A DNA stretch of 34,298 nt from NCBI RefSeq assembly GCF_007421925.1, contig NZ_QMDX01000017.1:1-34298 (forward strand), written 5' to 3'. A program made the position numbers and the translations under genes. Position 1 is the first letter of the stretch. Each line of letters starts with the position of its first letter. The DNA comes from Haloglomus irregulare. Lineage in GTDB: Archaea > Halobacteriota > Halobacteria > Halobacteriales > Haloarculaceae. Below are positions 25,141-34,133 of this stretch, piece by piece. The notes under the pieces were generated by a model. The model did no database searches. It was not told the DNA's origin and was given only the letters and a program-made list of their open reading frames with translations.

Positions 25141-26343
25141 TCAGATTTCGATATACAGTTCTTCGGGACCGCGAACCAGGGGTGAGCGGGTCCACTCGAT
25201 ATCGCCGGCGGCCAGTTCCATATCGGGGAACGCCTGCACGAGCGCCGGGAACGCGACTCGAGTTTCAAGCCGGGCCAGCGGCGCTCCGAGGCAGTGGTGA
25301 GTGCCGTGGCCAAACCCCAGGTGGTCCATCGACCCCCGGGTGATATCGAATGTCTCGGGCTCATCGAATTGTCGGGGGTCGCGATTGGCCGCGGCCTGGC
25401 TCAGCAGGATACGATCCCCGGCCTCGATCTGCTTGCCCTGCAACTCGAAGTCTTTCACGACGCCCCGGGTGAGCGATTTCGATGTCCCCTGGTAGCGAAG
25501 AATCTCCTCAACCGCCTTCGCCGCGAGCGAGGGGTCCTCGCGGAGCAGCTCCATCTGCTCGGGGTGACGGAGCAGTTCGAGGGTGCCGTTCGCGATGAGC
25601 TTCGCCGTCGTCTCGTGACCCGCGAACAGCAGCAGGACGGCAGTCGCGACGACCTCGTCCTCAGTCAGCGTCTCGCCATCGGCCTCGGCCTCCAGCAGAT
25701 ACGAAATCAGATCGTCCTTCGGGTCCGCCTTGCGCCGCTCGACGACCCCCTGCAGGTAGTCGGTGAACTCCTTGATGCTCTCCTCGGTCCGCTCGTGGCG
25801 GTTCTCGGCGTCGTAGTAGTGAAACAGCGTCAGGCCGATGTTCGTCGACCAGTCGCCGAGGTTCTCCCCGTCCGCCAGCGGGAGGCCCATGATCTTGCAG
25901 ATGACGTGGACCGGGAGCGGGTGGGCGAACTCGTCGATCAGTTCGACTTCGCCCGGAGACTGTTGTTGCATGTCCGCGATGAGCGACTGGGTCACATCCT
26001 CGACCTCTGCGCGCTGGTTCGAGACCATCTCCGGATTGAACGCCTCACCGATGATCCGCCTGAGCTTCGTGTGGTCCGGCGGATCGAGGTAAATAATCCA
26101 CTTCGGGAACATCTCCTTGGTCTGGGGAATGTCGAGCGAGGAGTCACGCAGTCGATCCGCCTCTACCTCGACCGAGAGATGCTCGTCGTCCTGCAGGCAG
26201 CGCTGAACGTCCTCGTACCGTGTGACAATCCATCCGCCCCACGTTTCGTTCCAGTACACCGGCTCCGTCTCCCTGAGCCGACCGAAATACTCGTACGGAC
26301 GGTCGATGACCTCAGGGTCCGTCAGGTCGTCGGTCTGTTTCAT
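25141..26343 (-). CDS. Cytochrome P450
   Basis: 400 residues, a soluble bacterial-type (class I) P450 length with no membrane anchor. The I-helix oxygen-activation motif is AGHETT (241-246), the K-helix E-x-x-R is Glu280-Arg283, and the haem loop is FGHGTHHCLG with ligand Cys351. It inserts one oxygen atom into an organic substrate and needs a ferredoxin and reductase, which are not in this window. Neighbours (acyl-CoA ligases, hydratase, importers) suggest it hydroxylates the compound being degraded. A strong TATA element and a palindrome precede it. P450s are uncommon in haloarchaea, so acquisition from bacteria is possible. Confidence 0.92.
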   Translation of the reverse strand: MKQTDDLTDPEVIDRPYEYFGRLRETEPVYWNETWGGWIVTRYEDVQRCLQDDEHLSVEVEADRLRDSSLDIPQTKEMFPKWIIYLDPPDHTKLRRIIGEAFNPEMVSNQRAEVEDVTQSLIADMQQQSPGEVELIDEFAHPLPVHVICKIMGLPLADGENLGDWSTNIGLTLFHYYDAENRHERTEESIKEFTDYLQGVVERRKADPKDDLISYLLEAEADGETLTEDEVVATAVLLLFAGHETTAKLIANGTLELLRHPEQMELLREDPSLAAKAVEEILRYQGTSKSLTRGVVKDFELQGKQIEAGDRILLSQAAANRDPRQFDEPETFDITRGSMDHLGFGHGTHHCLGAPLARLETRVAFPALVQAFPDMELAAGDIEWTRSPLVRGPEELYIEI

Positions 26344-26355
26344 CGCTCTCGGTAA

Positions 26356-26380
26356 ACTGTTGTACAGTCAAAATATAAAT
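26356..26380 (-). promoter_or_regulatory. P450 promoter with palindromic operator candidate
   Basis: On the minus strand ATTTATATTTT (26370-26380) is the TATA element, about 32 bases before ATG 26343. Directly between them lies the palindrome ACTGT-TGT-ACAGT (26356-26368), covering the expected transcription start. A repressor bound there would block transcription. Confidence 0.5.
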
Positions 26381-26447
26381 ATCCCAGTGTTGCTCCGTGC
26401 CATACTAGTGGCTCTGGGATGCCCGGCGACGGGCAATCCGGGCGGTG

Positions 26448-27242
26448 TCACTTCCCGGTGAACTCTGGGTCGCGATCCTCCCGGAAGGCGGCGACGCCCT
26501 CGGCCACGTCGTCCGTCGTCAGGAGGCGCCCGAAGGCTTGGCTCTCCATGAGCAGGCCAGCGGAGTGGCTCGCATCCGCGCCGCGGTCGAAGACGCGCTT
26601 TGCGGCCTGCAGCCCTATCGGCGGCCCGTCCGCGATGTCCGTGATCACAGCGTCGACCTCCGGCTCGAACGCGTCGGCCGGGACCGCACGGTTGAGGAGC
26701 CCCCATCTGTCGGCGGTTTCGGCGTCGATCTGGTGGCCGCGGTAGACCAGTTCCTTGGCCCGTCCCGAGCCGACGAGTCGCTGGAGTCGCTGGATACCAC
26801 CGGCGCCGGGGATGAACCCGAGCCGGATCTCCGGCTGTCCGAATGTCGACCGCTCGGTCGCCAGCCGGATATCGCAGGCGAGCGCGAGTTCGAGCCCGGC
26901 ACCTAAACAGGCGCCGTCGATACTGGCGACCGACGGTCGCGGGAACTCCGCCAGCCGCTCGAAGACGGTCCAGGCGGTCCCCTCAACCGGGTCAAGCTGC
27001 TCGAAGACCGACACGTCGGCGCCGGCACTGAACGCGGCCTCCCCGGCGCCGGACAGGACGACACAGCGGACCGCCGAGCGGTCGACAGTCTCCAGTGCGG
27101 CCTCGATGCCAGTCACCAGCGCGTCGGTCAGGGCGTTCAGAGCGTCGGGTCTATCGAGCACGAGCGAGAGCACGCCTGCCTCCGAGAGCGACGCGTCAAG
27201 CGGCGCCGCCTCGACCCTGGAGTCGGTGAGGGGGGCGGTCAT
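26448..27242 (-). CDS. Enoyl-CoA hydratase/isomerase (crotonase family)
   Basis: 264 residues. The oxyanion-hole regions FSAGADVSVF and GACLGAGLELALACD are present. Both catalytic glutamates are found, Glu118 (GAGLE) and Glu138 (FGQPEIRLG), 20 residues apart as in rat mitochondrial enoyl-CoA hydratase, so true hydratase activity is expected. It adds water to 2-enoyl-CoA to give 3-hydroxyacyl-CoA, the substrate of the dehydrogenase at 16230. The first 20 residues are a short extra leader. Its ATG overlaps the livM stop of system 2 by four bases, so it is the last gene of the livH2 - livM2 - hydratase operon. Confidence 0.9.
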   Translation of the reverse strand: MTAPLTDSRVEAAPLDASLSEAGVLSLVLDRPDALNALTDALVTGIEAALETVDRSAVRCVVLSGAGEAAFSAGADVSVFEQLDPVEGTAWTVFERLAEFPRPSVASIDGACLGAGLELALACDIRLATERSTFGQPEIRLGFIPGAGGIQRLQRLVGSGRAKELVYRGHQIDAETADRWGLLNRAVPADAFEPEVDAVITDIADGPPIGLQAAKRVFDRGADASHSAGLLMESQAFGRLLTTDDVAEGVAAFREDRDPEFTGK

Positions 27243-28252
27243 GGGCGGAGCTCCCGGAGCACGTCACCCACGGTCCGGTCCGCCTCCGACGAGAGCAGGC
27301 CGGCGATTCCGCTCGGAACGAAGATGACGAACACGACGTAGACAGCCCCCAAGAGCAGCAGCCAGTGCTCGGTGATGGTCGTCAGCAGCTCTTCGCTGCC
27401 GAAGAGGACCGCCGCCCCGACCACCGGCCCCCACAGGGTCCCCATCCCGCCGATGAGCGTCATCAGCAGGGCGTCACCACCAGTCGACCAGTAGAGCGCA
27501 CCCGGGGTCGCGATGTTACTGTGGAGCCCTTTGAGGATGCCAGCGACCGCGGCGAACACCCCCGCCGCGACGAACACGGAGAGCTTGTAGCGGAAGGTGT
27601 CGTAGCCGAGGAATCGCGCGCGCGTCTCGTTCTCGCGGATGCTCTTGAGGACCTGTCCATACGGGGAGGTGGTCAGCCGTCGCATAGCGAGGAAGCAGCC
27701 GGTCACTACCACCAATGTCACGTAGTAGAACGTCATCCCGTCACTCAGCGCGATGCCGAAGACCTCCTGCGAGAACAGCAGGATGCCGCCGTCACCGCCG
27801 GTGATGTCGGAGTTCTCGAAGACGGCGAGGTAGCCGATCTGTGCGAACGCCAGCGTGATCATGGCGAAGTACACCCCTGTCGCCTGGAGTGCGAGGTAGC
27901 CAGTCACGAGCGAGACGACGGCGACGATCGCCAGCGCGACGAGGATGGCCCCCTCGAACGGAACGGCGGCGGTCGAAACGAACGGAACCGACTGGTCGGT
28001 CGCGAAGATGGCGAAGGCGTACAGGCCGAGGCCGTACGGGAGCGCGTGACCGAACGAGACGATGCCCGTGTAGCCGATTAGGAGGTCATAGCTGACCGCG
28101 AACAGTGCCAGGATGAGGAAGTTGATGACCAGCCCCGTCTGGTACCCGGTGGTGACAAGCGGAACGGCTGCCAGTGCGAGGAACACGACCACACGGATCA
28201 CCAGGGTCCGGGAGAGTGCCGGGAGTCGCCGCGTACCGGTCTCCCTGCTCAT
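27239..28252 (-). CDS. livM: ABC permease, LivM type, system 2
   Basis: 337 residues. LivM signatures are IGYTGIVSFGHALPYGLGLY, LQATGVYFAMITLAFAQIGY and the coupling segment YGQVLKSIRENETRARFLGY. GMGTLWGPVVGAAVLFGSEE is the conserved later loop. It overlaps livH2 upstream and the hydratase downstream by four bases each. It is only distantly similar to the livM of system 1, so the two transporters are not a recent tandem copy. Confidence 0.9.
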   Translation of the reverse strand: MSRETGTRRLPALSRTLVIRVVVFLALAAVPLVTTGYQTGLVINFLILALFAVSYDLLIGYTGIVSFGHALPYGLGLYAFAIFATDQSVPFVSTAAVPFEGAILVALAIVAVVSLVTGYLALQATGVYFAMITLAFAQIGYLAVFENSDITGGDGGILLFSQEVFGIALSDGMTFYYVTLVVVTGCFLAMRRLTTSPYGQVLKSIRENETRARFLGYDTFRYKLSVFVAAGVFAAVAGILKGLHSNIATPGALYWSTGGDALLMTLIGGMGTLWGPVVGAAVLFGSEELLTTITEHWLLLLGAVYVVFVIFVPSGIAGLLSSEADRTVGDVLRELRP

Positions 28253-29130
28253 GTGTGACCCGCCTCCGGGTCGCCCAGCAGTCCGTGCGGTCTGACGAGC
28301 AACACGACGATCATCAGGGCGAAGACCAGCATCGAGGAGAAGCTCACGAGGTAGTAGTTGCCGAACGCCTGGAGCAGACCGACGGCCAAGGCCCCGACAA
28401 GCGAGCCCCGGAAGCTCCCGAGCCCACCGATGACGACCACCGCGAACGCCTCGATGATCATCTCCGACCCCATCGCCGGGTAGACGCTGAAGAGCGGGCC
28501 GGCGGCGACACCGGCGACGGCGGCCATCCCGGCGCCAACCGCGAAGACGATCGTGAACGCCCGCTTGACGTTCACGCCGCAGAGTTCGACCATGTCACGG
28601 TTGTTCGTCCCGGCCCGGACCACGAGTCCGAATCGGGTCCGCTCCAGGAACAGGTAGAGTCCGACGCTAACGACGATGCCCAAAAGAATGACGAACACCC
28701 GGTAGCGCGGGAACTGTCCATCGGCGAGCGATATCGCGCCGGCCAGCCATTCCGGCCGGCCGAAGCTGAGCGAGTTCAGTCCCCAGACGACCCGGACCCC
28801 CTCGTCGAACATCAGGGCCAGGCCGAAGGTCAGCAGGATCTGATAGATTGGGTCACGGTCGTACAGTGGTCGCAAGGTGAAATACTCCATGACGACACCG
28901 ATTCCCGCGATAATGAACGGGACTGTCAGCAGCGCGAACAGGAACAGCGCGGATCGGTCGAAGACCGTCAGCCCGACGTACGCACCGATCATGTACAGCG
29001 AGCCGTGGGCGAAGTTCACTACACCCATCAGGCCGAACACCAGCGAGAGGCCGGAGGCGACGAGGAAGAACAGCATCCCGATGGCGACCCCGTTGGCCAG
29101 GATCCCGAGGACAACAGTTGTTTGACTCAC
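28249..29130 (-). CDS. livH: ABC permease, LivH type, system 2
   Basis: 293 residues starting at GTG 29130. LivH signature LSLVFGLMGVVNFAHGSLYM is at the N-terminus and VVVIGGLGSFRGSLVGALAV near the C-terminus. About eight membrane helices are expected. A TATA-like CTTAATATAT (29151-29160) lies about 25 bases before the GTG, pointing to a leaderless message. The matching ATPases are divergent at 29263-30698, and the binding protein is at 32337-33665. Confidence 0.9.
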   Translation of the reverse strand: MSQTTVVLGILANGVAIGMLFFLVASGLSLVFGLMGVVNFAHGSLYMIGAYVGLTVFDRSALFLFALLTVPFIIAGIGVVMEYFTLRPLYDRDPIYQILLTFGLALMFDEGVRVVWGLNSLSFGRPEWLAGAISLADGQFPRYRVFVILLGIVVSVGLYLFLERTRFGLVVRAGTNNRDMVELCGVNVKRAFTIVFAVGAGMAAVAGVAAGPLFSVYPAMGSEMIIEAFAVVVIGGLGSFRGSLVGALAVGLLQAFGNYYLVSFSSMLVFALMIVVLLVRPHGLLGDPEAGHT

Positions 29131-29150
29131 CTGCGGAAGGTATGAAGGAG

Positions 29151-29160
29151 ATATATTAAG
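29151..29160 (-). promoter_or_regulatory. TATA element of the livH2 - livM2 - hydratase operon
   Basis: CTTAATATAT on the minus strand, about 25 bases from GTG 29130. The 132-base gap also carries the divergent promoter of livG2, perhaps at the CTTTTTTACC near 29201. Confidence 0.45.
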
Positions 29161-29262
29161 CTTTGTGTCAGTCCAGCCGTCGCGGCCCCCGGAGCAGCAA
29201 CTTTTTTACCACTGTCGACTCCCTTCTACTGCTATGAAATCCGTCTGTGGAGGCGGCCCCCC

Positions 29263-30009
29263 GTGACCACGCTACTCGAGACCGAGGGCCTGACGAAGCG
29301 ATTCGAGGGCGTTACGGCGGTTGACGATGTCAATCTGGGAGTCACCGAGGGGACGCTGAAGTCGATCATCGGCCCTAACGGCGCCGGGAAAACGACGCTG
29401 TTCAACCTCCTCTCGGGCGGACTGGAGCCCACAGCAGGACAGGTCCGGCTCGGCGCCGAGGACATCACCGGGCTCCCGCCGGAGCAGATCACTCGGAAGG
29501 GGCTGGCTCGGTCGTTCCAGATCACGAACATCTTCGACGAGCTATCCGTCCTCGATAACGTCCGCATCGCCGTCCAGGCGCGCGAATGGGGGGGCTGGAA
29601 CTTCCTCCAGCACGTCGCGTCCAAGGCAGAGTACCGCGAGCAAGCCACCGACCTGCTCGAGCGTGTCGACCTGCTCGAGTTCCGGGATACGGAGGCTGGG
29701 ACGCTCTCGCATGGCGACAAGCGGGCTCTCGAACTCGCGCTGGTGCTCGCGCTCGACCCGGTGATACTCCTGCTCGACGAGCCCTTCGCGGGGATGAGCC
29801 AGTTCGAAATCGAGGAGCTCCGTGATCTCCTAGACGACGTGGCCAACGAGTACACCATCGTGCTCGTCGAGCATAACATCGACGTCGTGATGTCCGTCTC
29901 CGACGCGGTAGCCGTGCTCGAGAACGGTTCGGTCATCGCCGACGCTGCCCCGGACGACATCCGCGACGACCCCCGCGTCCAACAGGCCTACCTGGGTGAG
30001 AGCAAATGA
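29263..30009 (+). CDS. livG: ABC ATPase, LivG type, system 2
   Basis: 248 residues from GTG 29263; a nearby ATG at 29234 is in another frame and stops at once. Walker A GPNGAGKTT (37-45), signature LSHGDKRALE, Walker B LLLLDEPFAGM, and the LivG-type end VQQAYLGE. It overlaps livF2 by four bases and is transcribed divergently from the permeases it serves. Confidence 0.9.
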   Translation: MTTLLETEGLTKRFEGVTAVDDVNLGVTEGTLKSIIGPNGAGKTTLFNLLSGGLEPTAGQVRLGAEDITGLPPEQITRKGLARSFQITNIFDELSVLDNVRIAVQAREWGGWNFLQHVASKAEYREQATDLLERVDLLEFRDTEAGTLSHGDKRALELALVLALDPVILLLDEPFAGMSQFEIEELRDLLDDVANEYTIVLVEHNIDVVMSVSDAVAVLENGSVIADAAPDDIRDDPRVQQAYLGESK

Positions 30010-30698
30010 CGCTCCTGGAACTCGACTCGCTGGACAGCTATTACGGCCAGAGCCGGGCCATCGAGGACATCTCGTTCACGGTCGAGCAGGGCGATGTGCT
30101 CGCCATGTTCGGCCGCAACGGCGCCGGCAAGACCACCACACTCCGCAGTATCGTCGGGGTGCTCCAGCCTCGCGAGGGGACCGTCCGGTTCAAGGCCCGC
30201 GACGTGACCGGTCTCCCGAAGTTCGAACGGGTCCAGATGGGGATGGGCTACGTCCCGGAGGATCGGCAGGTGTGGAGCAACCTCACGGTCGCGGAGAACC
30301 TCGCGGTCCCCGCCGGGCGGGGCGGGTCCCGAACCCCGGAGGACGCCTACGAGCTGTTCCCGACATTGAACGAACTCCGGGGGGCCCGTGCTGGAACGCT
30401 CTCTGGCGGCGAACAGCAGATGCTCGCGATGGCCCGCGGGTTGCTCGGCGGGACCGAACTCCTGCTGCTCGACGAGCCGACGGAGGGACTCGCTCCGAAA
30501 ATCGTCGCGGACGTCCGCGAGGCCATCACGCGCCTCGCCGACGAACTCACCATCGTGCTGGTTGAGCAGAATCTTGATCTCGCGCTTTCGGTCGCCGATC
30601 ACGTCGTCGTGCTATCGAACGGCGAACTCGTCCATGCGGCCGACGCCGAGGGGCTGTCCGCGGACGACGAGGTGCTCCGCGAACACGTCTCCATCTGA
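30006..30698 (+). CDS. livF: ABC ATPase, LivF type, system 2
   Basis: 230 residues. Walker A GRNGAGKTTT (36-45), signature LSGGEQQML, Walker B LLLLDEPTEGLAP. The start overlaps the livG2 stop (ATGA). It ends 24 bases from the convergent acyl-CoA ligase at 30723, so the two transcripts must share a very short terminator region. Confidence 0.9.
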   Translation: MTLLELDSLDSYYGQSRAIEDISFTVEQGDVLAMFGRNGAGKTTTLRSIVGVLQPREGTVRFKARDVTGLPKFERVQMGMGYVPEDRQVWSNLTVAENLAVPAGRGGSRTPEDAYELFPTLNELRGARAGTLSGGEQQMLAMARGLLGGTELLLLDEPTEGLAPKIVADVREAITRLADELTIVLVEQNLDLALSVADHVVVLSNGELVHAADAEGLSADDEVLREHVSI

Positions 30699-30722
30699 AC
30701 AGCCGTTCCGGTGTGAGCGGGC

Positions 30723-32243
30723 CTACTCCAGGTCCCCCTTGACGACCTTCCCCGTCGGGTTGCGGGGCAGTTCGTCTCGAAAGTCGACCTCGCGAGGCTT
30801 CTTGAAGTCGGCTAGTCGCTCGGCGACGTAGTCGACGACGGCGGCTGCCGCGAGTTCCTCGCCGGGTTCAAGAACGACGACGGCCTTCACCCGTTCGCCC
30901 CACTTCTCGTCGGGCACGCCCAGCACGGCAGCGGCATCGATGGCGGGGTGTTCATGCAGCACCTCCTCGATTTCGGCAGGGTGGATGTTCTCGCCGCCGC
31001 TGATTATCATGTCGTCCGCCCGCCCCAGGAACTCGAAGTAGCCGTCCTCGTCCTCACGCATGAGGTCGCTGGAGACGAACCACCCCCCGTCGAAGACCTC
31101 GTCGTTCGCTGCCGGCAGTTCGTGGTAGCCCTCGAACACGGTAGGGCCCCGGTAGGCGATCCGCCCGATCTTGCCCTGTTCGACCTCCGCACCGTCCTCG
31201 TCGACCAGCTTCACGCCGACATTGAATAGCGGGCGACCGACCGTCTCGATCTTGTCGAAGGCGTCCTCCGGTGGCAGGACGAGCGTCAGCGGCGAAAGCT
31301 CCGTCTGGCCGAACATTTCGGTGAGGCCACAGTCGAAGGTGTCGATGATGTCGCGCTTGAGTTCCGCCTCCGAGGGCGCCGTCCCGGTCCAGTACCGCCG
31401 GAACGAGGAGAGGTCGTAGTTCTCGATGTTCGTCTCAAGGAGCGCCCGCCCCTGGGTCGGCACCACAAATGACCCCGTCACCTGTTCGTCCTCGATGACT
31501 TCGAGTACGTGGTCCGGGTCGAAGTCCGCCGTCAGCACGGTCGTTGCGCCGACGTAGAACGCATCGAGGAACAGCGCGAACGCCGCGACGTGGAACAACG
31601 GCGTCATGATCAGAAACCGCTCGTCACGGTCCAGGCCGACGTCGTAGACCGTGTTCTCGGTGTTCTGGAGGAGGTTGTCGTGGGTGAACTGACAGCCCTT
31701 CGGCCGCCCGGTCGTGCCGCTCGTGTACAGCATTGCAGCCCGGTCGAGTCGCGTGATGTCCGTCTCCGGCGGCGTTTTCGCTCCCGACTCGCGGAACGAC
31801 CCGTACGATTCCGCGAAGTCGGGGGCGGCAACCGCATTCCCGACGTGGAGAAAGCGTTCGACGGGGAGGTCCTCGCCGGTGAGGCCGGCCACGGTATCCA
31901 TGGCGTCGTCGTCGAAGACGCAGATTGAGGCGCCGCAATCGCGGAGTACGTAGCCGATCTCACCGGTCTTGAAGCGGTGGTTGATCGGGACCGGGATGAT
32001 GCCCGCCTTGGCGGCGCCGATGAACGTCTCCAGGGTTTCGATGCTGTTCCGGAGGTAGATGGCGACCGTGTCCCCCGCCCCGACCCCGGCATCGCCGAGC
32101 GCGTTCGCCAGCTGCGTCGTCCGGCGGTCGAACGCCTCGAACGTCAGCTCCCGGCGCCCGTCGACACGCTCGACGATGGCGGGTGCGTCCGGCTGTTCTC
32201 TGGCGTTACGGGTGGCGAGTGCTCCAATGGTGAGCCCCTGCAT
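30723..32243 (-). CDS. Acyl-CoA synthetase (AMP-forming), second copy
   Basis: 506 residues, shorter than the first ligase and of the FadD/long-chain or aryl-CoA-ligase-like type. The P-loop is LYTSGTTGRPKG (172-183). FGQTELSP is the adenine motif, SGGENIHPAEIEE the C-terminal hinge, and NPTGKVVKGDLE carries the catalytic Lys close to the end. It activates a carboxylic acid to its CoA ester. Its sequence differs widely from the copy at 14371, so the two probably act on different acids. A GGAGG sequence lies five bases before ATG 32243, inside a short hairpin. Confidence 0.88.
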   Translation of the reverse strand: MQGLTIGALATRNAREQPDAPAIVERVDGRRELTFEAFDRRTTQLANALGDAGVGAGDTVAIYLRNSIETLETFIGAAKAGIIPVPINHRFKTGEIGYVLRDCGASICVFDDDAMDTVAGLTGEDLPVERFLHVGNAVAAPDFAESYGSFRESGAKTPPETDITRLDRAAMLYTSGTTGRPKGCQFTHDNLLQNTENTVYDVGLDRDERFLIMTPLFHVAAFALFLDAFYVGATTVLTADFDPDHVLEVIEDEQVTGSFVVPTQGRALLETNIENYDLSSFRRYWTGTAPSEAELKRDIIDTFDCGLTEMFGQTELSPLTLVLPPEDAFDKIETVGRPLFNVGVKLVDEDGAEVEQGKIGRIAYRGPTVFEGYHELPAANDEVFDGGWFVSSDLMREDEDGYFEFLGRADDMIISGGENIHPAEIEEVLHEHPAIDAAAVLGVPDEKWGERVKAVVVLEPGEELAAAAVVDYVAERLADFKKPREVDFRDELPRNPTGKVVKGDLE

Positions 32244-32245
32244 AT

Positions 32246-32260
32246 CCCCCTCCAGGGGGG
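32246..32260 (-). promoter_or_regulatory. G/C hairpin over the ribosome-binding site of the second ligase
   Basis: Forward strand CCCCC-TCCA-GGGGGG. On the message the arms can pair and would enclose the GGAGG ribosome-binding sequence just before ATG 32243, which could limit translation. A TATA-like TTTAAGTTA lies just upstream, at about 32266-32274. Confidence 0.4.
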
Positions 32261-32336
32261 TGGATAACTTAAACTATGGAGATGTGTTGCCCCGTGGGCC
32301 GGGGCGGCGACCACGCCGGACGGACGCGCTATCGGA

Positions 32337-33665
32337 TCAGTAGTCGCACTCGATGGCCGAGCAGGGGCGGCTGTTGGTGCCGGCCTCGGACTTGTTGATG
32401 AACTCCACCCCGACCGGGAGGTCGCCATCCGCGTCCTCGACGAACTGCGACATCCACTGTGGCCCCTCGATCTGGTGGTCGCAGGCACGGACCTCCTGCT
32501 CGCCGAGCGGCGACGTGACGGTGAGCCCCTCCAGGGCGTCTCGCATCGCCGCCCCGTCGGTCGAGCCCTGCAGTGCCGCCTCGAACAGGACCTTGGCGCC
32601 CGTGTACGAGGAGTTGGAGTAGGTGCTGGGGATCGAACCGTCCGTCTGCGTCCGGTAGTCCTCGACGAAGCGGGTGTTCGCCTCCGTGTCGAGACCGAAG
32701 TAGTACGGCGTGTTGCCGTAGTAGCCGAGCGCCGCCTCCCCGGCGCCGCGCGCCTCGGCCGCCGAGGCGATGCCGACGACATCCATCTCGTCACCGAGTC
32801 CGAAAGAGTTGATCTGGTTGTACGCGTTGATCATGTCCGACCCACCGGCGCGGATCATGACGAAATCCGCCCCCGAGGCGGCCACCTTCTGGATCTGCGA
32901 GGAGTAGTCGGTCGCGCCGAGGTCTGGATAGACCTGCTCGACAATCTCCGCACCGTTGTCCTCGGCCACCTCGGCAAAGTTGCCCACGCTCTCGCGCCCC
33001 CACGAGTAGTCCGCTCCCCATGTGGCGACCTTTGTCCCAAGATTCTCGGTCGCCCACTCGGCGGTCGGCTTCATGTTCTGGTAGGAGTGGGTCGACGTGC
33101 GGAACGTGAAGGGGTAGCAGTCCGACATCGTCGTCTGCTCCAGCGCCGAGATGGTCGCCACGTTCGGGACCTGCTGCTGAGCGGCGTACTGCGCGACCGC
33201 GTTGACGACCGGCGTCCCGTCGCCGACGACCAACGCGTCGACGTCCTCCTGCTCGACCAGCTCCTGGGCCCGGCGCAGGCCGACATCGGCCGCGAGCTGG
33301 GAGTCCTTGTACATCATCTCGACCGAGAGGTCGTCGTAATCGCTGTCGGCGTGGCGTTTCGCCACCTCGATCCCGGCTCTGGCATCGGACCCGAGCGGGG
33401 AGTAAGCGCCCGAGAGCGGCACCAGCACGCCGATCTTCAGCGACAGGGACCCACCGCCGTCGTCGCTGCCACCGTCACCGCCGTCACTACCACCATCACC
33501 GCCGTCACTACCACCATCACCGCCGCCACCGCCACCGTCACCGTTGCCACCGTCACCGCCGTCGCCCGTGCAGCCTGCGAGGCCGACGAGTCCTGCGGTG
33601 GTTGTTCCGAGCGTCGCGTTTCTGAGGAACGTCCGTCGATTGACTTGGTTGGTACCATCCGGCAT
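32337..33665 (-). CDS. ABC importer substrate-binding lipoprotein 2 (branched-chain type)
   Basis: 442 residues from ATG 33665; the ATG five codons earlier (33680) is less likely because GTGAGG lies at ribosome-binding distance before 33665. A Tat signal (NRRTFLRNA) leads to a lipobox VGLAGC, then a long Gly/Asp/Ser linker. The mature part is a type-I periplasmic-binding domain (LKIGVLVPLSGAYSPLGSDA). Near the end, ACDHQIEGPQWMSQF and terminal cysteines (RPCSAIECDY) mirror the first binding protein. It is probably the ligand receptor for permeases and ATPases of system 2. It lies in line between the OB-fold gene upstream and the ligase downstream. Confidence 0.88.
   Translation of the reverse strand: MPDGTNQVNRRTFLRNATLGTTTAGLVGLAGCTGDGGDGGNGDGGGGGGDGGSDGGDGGSDGGDGGSDDGGGSLSLKIGVLVPLSGAYSPLGSDARAGIEVAKRHADSDYDDLSVEMMYKDSQLAADVGLRRAQELVEQEDVDALVVGDGTPVVNAVAQYAAQQQVPNVATISALEQTTMSDCYPFTFRTSTHSYQNMKPTAEWATENLGTKVATWGADYSWGRESVGNFAEVAEDNGAEIVEQVYPDLGATDYSSQIQKVAASGADFVMIRAGGSDMINAYNQINSFGLGDEMDVVGIASAAEARGAGEAALGYYGNTPYYFGLDTEANTRFVEDYRTQTDGSIPSTYSNSSYTGAKVLFEAALQGSTDGAAMRDALEGLTVTSPLGEQEVRACDHQIEGPQWMSQFVEDADGDLPVGVEFINKSEAGTNSRPCSAIECDY
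33481..33522. repeat. Tandem 21-base repeat in the lipoprotein linker
   Basis: Two exact copies of a 21-base unit (33481-33501, 33502-33522) inside a longer imperfect run to about 33560. It codes for the Gly/Asp/Ser linker. Such repeats vary in length by slippage, so linker length may differ between strains. Confidence 0.75.
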
Positions 33666-33734
33666 GGGTGCTTCCCTCACCGGTAGCTACCCACCAGACT
33701 TAATCTTTTCTCACGAACCAGCGGGCGTGGGCAC

Positions 33735-34133
33735 TCAGCCGGTCGGTTCGGCCACGAAGCGCGGGCCGGGCAGGTCCTCGTACTCGACGAACCCGTCGAA
33801 CGCGACCGTGTCACCAATCTCGACCTCGTCTGACATGCGGCCGAGCAGCCGCGTCGGTCCGAGGTCGACGACGCCGACCTGATACCGGTCGCCCAGACCC
33901 TCGGGCGTGACCTCGATGGTGGTCTCGGAGAACACCTTGCCGCTCGTCGGCAGGCGGACCGTCACGAGCGAGCGACCTGAGCAGCCCGGGCAGACAGACT
34001 TCGGTGTCCCGAGGACGTGCTCGCAGTCCGCACACTCCTGTCCGAGGAGCACGCCGTCACGCAACGCACGAGCCCAGGACTCGTGCTTGAGCCCCTCACC
34101 CTCGGCGTACGTGGGAACTTCGCCCGCGGTCAT
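33735..34133 (-). CDS. Zn-ribbon OB-fold protein (DUF35), second copy
   Basis: 132 residues. Zinc ribbon C34/C37 and C48/C51 (CADC, CPGC), then the OB-fold ([17 protein letters not shown]). It overlaps the second thiolase stop by four bases, as in the first pair. Only the zinc-ribbon region and general fold resemble the copy at 17174; the rest has diverged. It probably forms a complex with the thiolase upstream. A 69-base gap separates it from the binding protein start, and all four genes (thiolase, OB-fold, binding protein, ligase) run the same way. Confidence 0.88.
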   Translation of the reverse strand: MTAGEVPTYAEGEGLKHESWARALRDGVLLGQECADCEHVLGTPKSVCPGCSGRSLVTVRLPTSGKVFSETTIEVTPEGLGDRYQVGVVDLGPTRLLGRMSDEVEIGDTVAFDGFVEYEDLPGPRFVAEPTG

